Below are positions 63,198 to 64,000 of a DNA stretch of 64,000 nucleotides, piece after piece; within the stretch, counting starts at the first letter, position 1; each line of letters begins with the position of its first letter. The position numbers were made by a program, and so were the translations under genes. Origin of the DNA: CAYPNF01 sp964411985 (GTDB taxonomy: Bacteria; Verrucomicrobiota; Verrucomicrobiia; Limisphaerales; J093); contig CAYPNF010000029.1 of the NCBI GenBank assembly GCA_964411985.1, positions 1 to 64,000 on the forward strand. Reading direction: 5' to 3'. Under the pieces are notes generated by a model. The model did no database searches. It was given only the letters and a program-made list of their open reading frames with translations, and had not been told where the DNA came from.

Positions 63198-64000
63198 GTA
63201 CCCCGCTGACGAATGATCCGTCAGAAGACGCAGCCCTGGAGAGGACGCTCGAGTATCACAAGCAGACCAAGCACTTTCCAGGTCGATATGCACGCAGTTT
63301 GGGCTACCTGAAGTGGGAGGATCAACCCAACCCGTTCCGGGAATTTGCAGGAGCTCCACGCATCGAGCTGCCTCTTGGATGCGCGGCGCAGGACCGCCCG
63401 TTCGGAGAACTGTTCAATTCGGAGAAGCGATCGGGCGCTGGCTTGACCAGGGAGAGCCTGGGAGCTTTTTTCGAGCATTCGCTGGCTTTGTCGGCATGGA
63501 AGCAGGCCGGAAACAACCGCTGGGCACTGAGGATCAACCCTTCCAGTGGCAACCTCCATCCGACCGAAGCTTATGCCGTTCTGCCAGCCTTGGCGGGTAT
63601 CGGCTCAACCTGCGGTGTCCTTCACTATCTCAGTCGTGACCATTCGCTGGAGTTGCGCAGCCAATGGCCTGCGGCGGTTGCCTCGGAAGGATTCTATGTG
63701 GCATTCACCTCCATACCGTGGAGGGAAGCCTGGAAGTATGGGGAACGGGCCTTTCGGTACTGTCAACATGATGTTGGCCACGCACTCGCAGCAGCCCGAT
63801 TCTCTGCCGCAGTCCTCGGTTGGAGGCTGGAAGTTCAAGAGATTCCCTTGGAGTTCCAGTCATGGTTGTTGGGATTGGAAGAAGGCAGCCACCCCGACGA
63901 ACCAGAGATTCCCGAAGTGATGGCGTGGGTTCACACTCGTCAGGATCCGCCCTTTGAGCTACCCGCTCTGGGAGCTCCGCTGCTGCGATTCGGTCGAGCA
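63194..64000 (+). CDS. SagB/ThcOx-type nitroreductase family protein (3' end outside window)
   Basis: This frame starts at the ATG at 63194 (MSTPLTNDPSEDAALERTLE) and is open to the window end, with 269 codons visible. It carries the SagB-like signature: RTLEYHKQTKHFPGRYARSLG, INPSSGNLHPTEAYAVLP and IPWREAWKYGERAFRYCQHD, followed by VGHALAAARFSAAVLGW. Family members are FMN enzymes that oxidise azoline rings in peptide natural products or have unrelated nitroreductase-like roles. No precursor peptide or cyclodehydratase is visible up to the edge. It overlaps the OmpA-family stop by four bases. Confidence 0.85.
   Translation, partial: MSTPLTNDPSEDAALERTLEYHKQTKHFPGRYARSLGYLKWEDQPNPFREFAGAPRIELPLGCAAQDRPFGELFNSEKRSGAGLTRESLGAFFEHSLALSAWKQAGNNRWALRINPSSGNLHPTEAYAVLPALAGIGSTCGVLHYLSRDHSLELRSQWPAAVASEGFYVAFTSIPWREAWKYGERAFRYCQHDVGHALAAARFSAAVLGWRLEVQEIPLEFQSWLLGLEEGSHPDEPEIPEVMAWVHTRQDPPFELPALGAPLLRFGRA

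Noticed and set aside
1..64000. CRISPR arrays, insertion sequences, tRNA genes
   Set aside because: No regularly spaced direct repeats, transposase genes or cloverleaf sequences other than the tRNA-like ends of tmRNA were seen.

Overview
The window looks like chromosomal DNA from a member of the Verrucomicrobiota, probably a Pedosphaera/Limisphaerales-like soil or freshwater lineage. This is inferred from gene content, not from a marker gene. The signs are many secreted proteins (LamG, FG-GAP/ASPIC-UnbV, Reg_prop, DUF1080, PQQ-type propellers), twin-arginine Gfo/Idh/MocA oxidoreductases, a Verrucomicrobia-style 'YxxxxSxDLxxW...FYR' C-terminal module, and few obvious Shine-Dalgarno sequences.

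Layout. 1-6748: a giant secreted protein entering from the left edge, whose C-terminal third resembles the pore-forming and TcB-binding parts of insecticidal Tc toxin A subunits. It is followed by two small exported proteins (TSP3-type calcium loops; YwqK/MORN-type repeats). 6941-14700: a NarL-type regulator and a propeller-type sensor kinase in one operon, a divergent MocA oxidoreductase, and a CHASE hybrid kinase. 15082-20785: a secreted protein split from its LamG domain by an in-frame TGA, a large CarboxypepD_reg-type protein and a small membrane protein. 20921-25408: a TIM-barrel-like protein, a TerC-family membrane protein and a diheme HzsA-like protein.

25454-36831: a five-gene minus-strand operon (sugar isomerase, GH78 and GH106 rhamnosidases, PQQ-like propeller, DUF1080 protein) facing a divergent AraC regulator. 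It looks like a rhamnoside-degradation locus. 36834-44621: a lyase-like protein, a large FG-GAP/ASPIC protein and a triple jelly-roll protein. 44838-55057: a second carbohydrate cluster (GH43-like, NHL-like propeller, Sde182/DUF1593-like, GH140-like apiosidase, a TIM-barrel glycosidase with a CBM9-like tail, and an unknown three-repeat protein). With the rhamnosidases it suggests growth on rhamnogalacturonan-type pectin.

55189-59707: stress and housekeeping genes, all on the minus strand: dnaK, groES, groEL with a strong terminator, then tmRNA (ssrA) with its own promoter; the tag reads ANEELALAA. 60081-64000: a 3-hydroxyisobutyrate-dehydrogenase-like enzyme, a second MocA oxidoreductase, an OmpA-family envelope protein and the start of a SagB-like nitroreductase that runs off the right edge.

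The two observations I would examine first are the Tc-toxin-A-like translocon module at the left edge and the in-frame TGA at 16243-16245, which separates a signal-peptide-bearing half from a LamG half lacking one.
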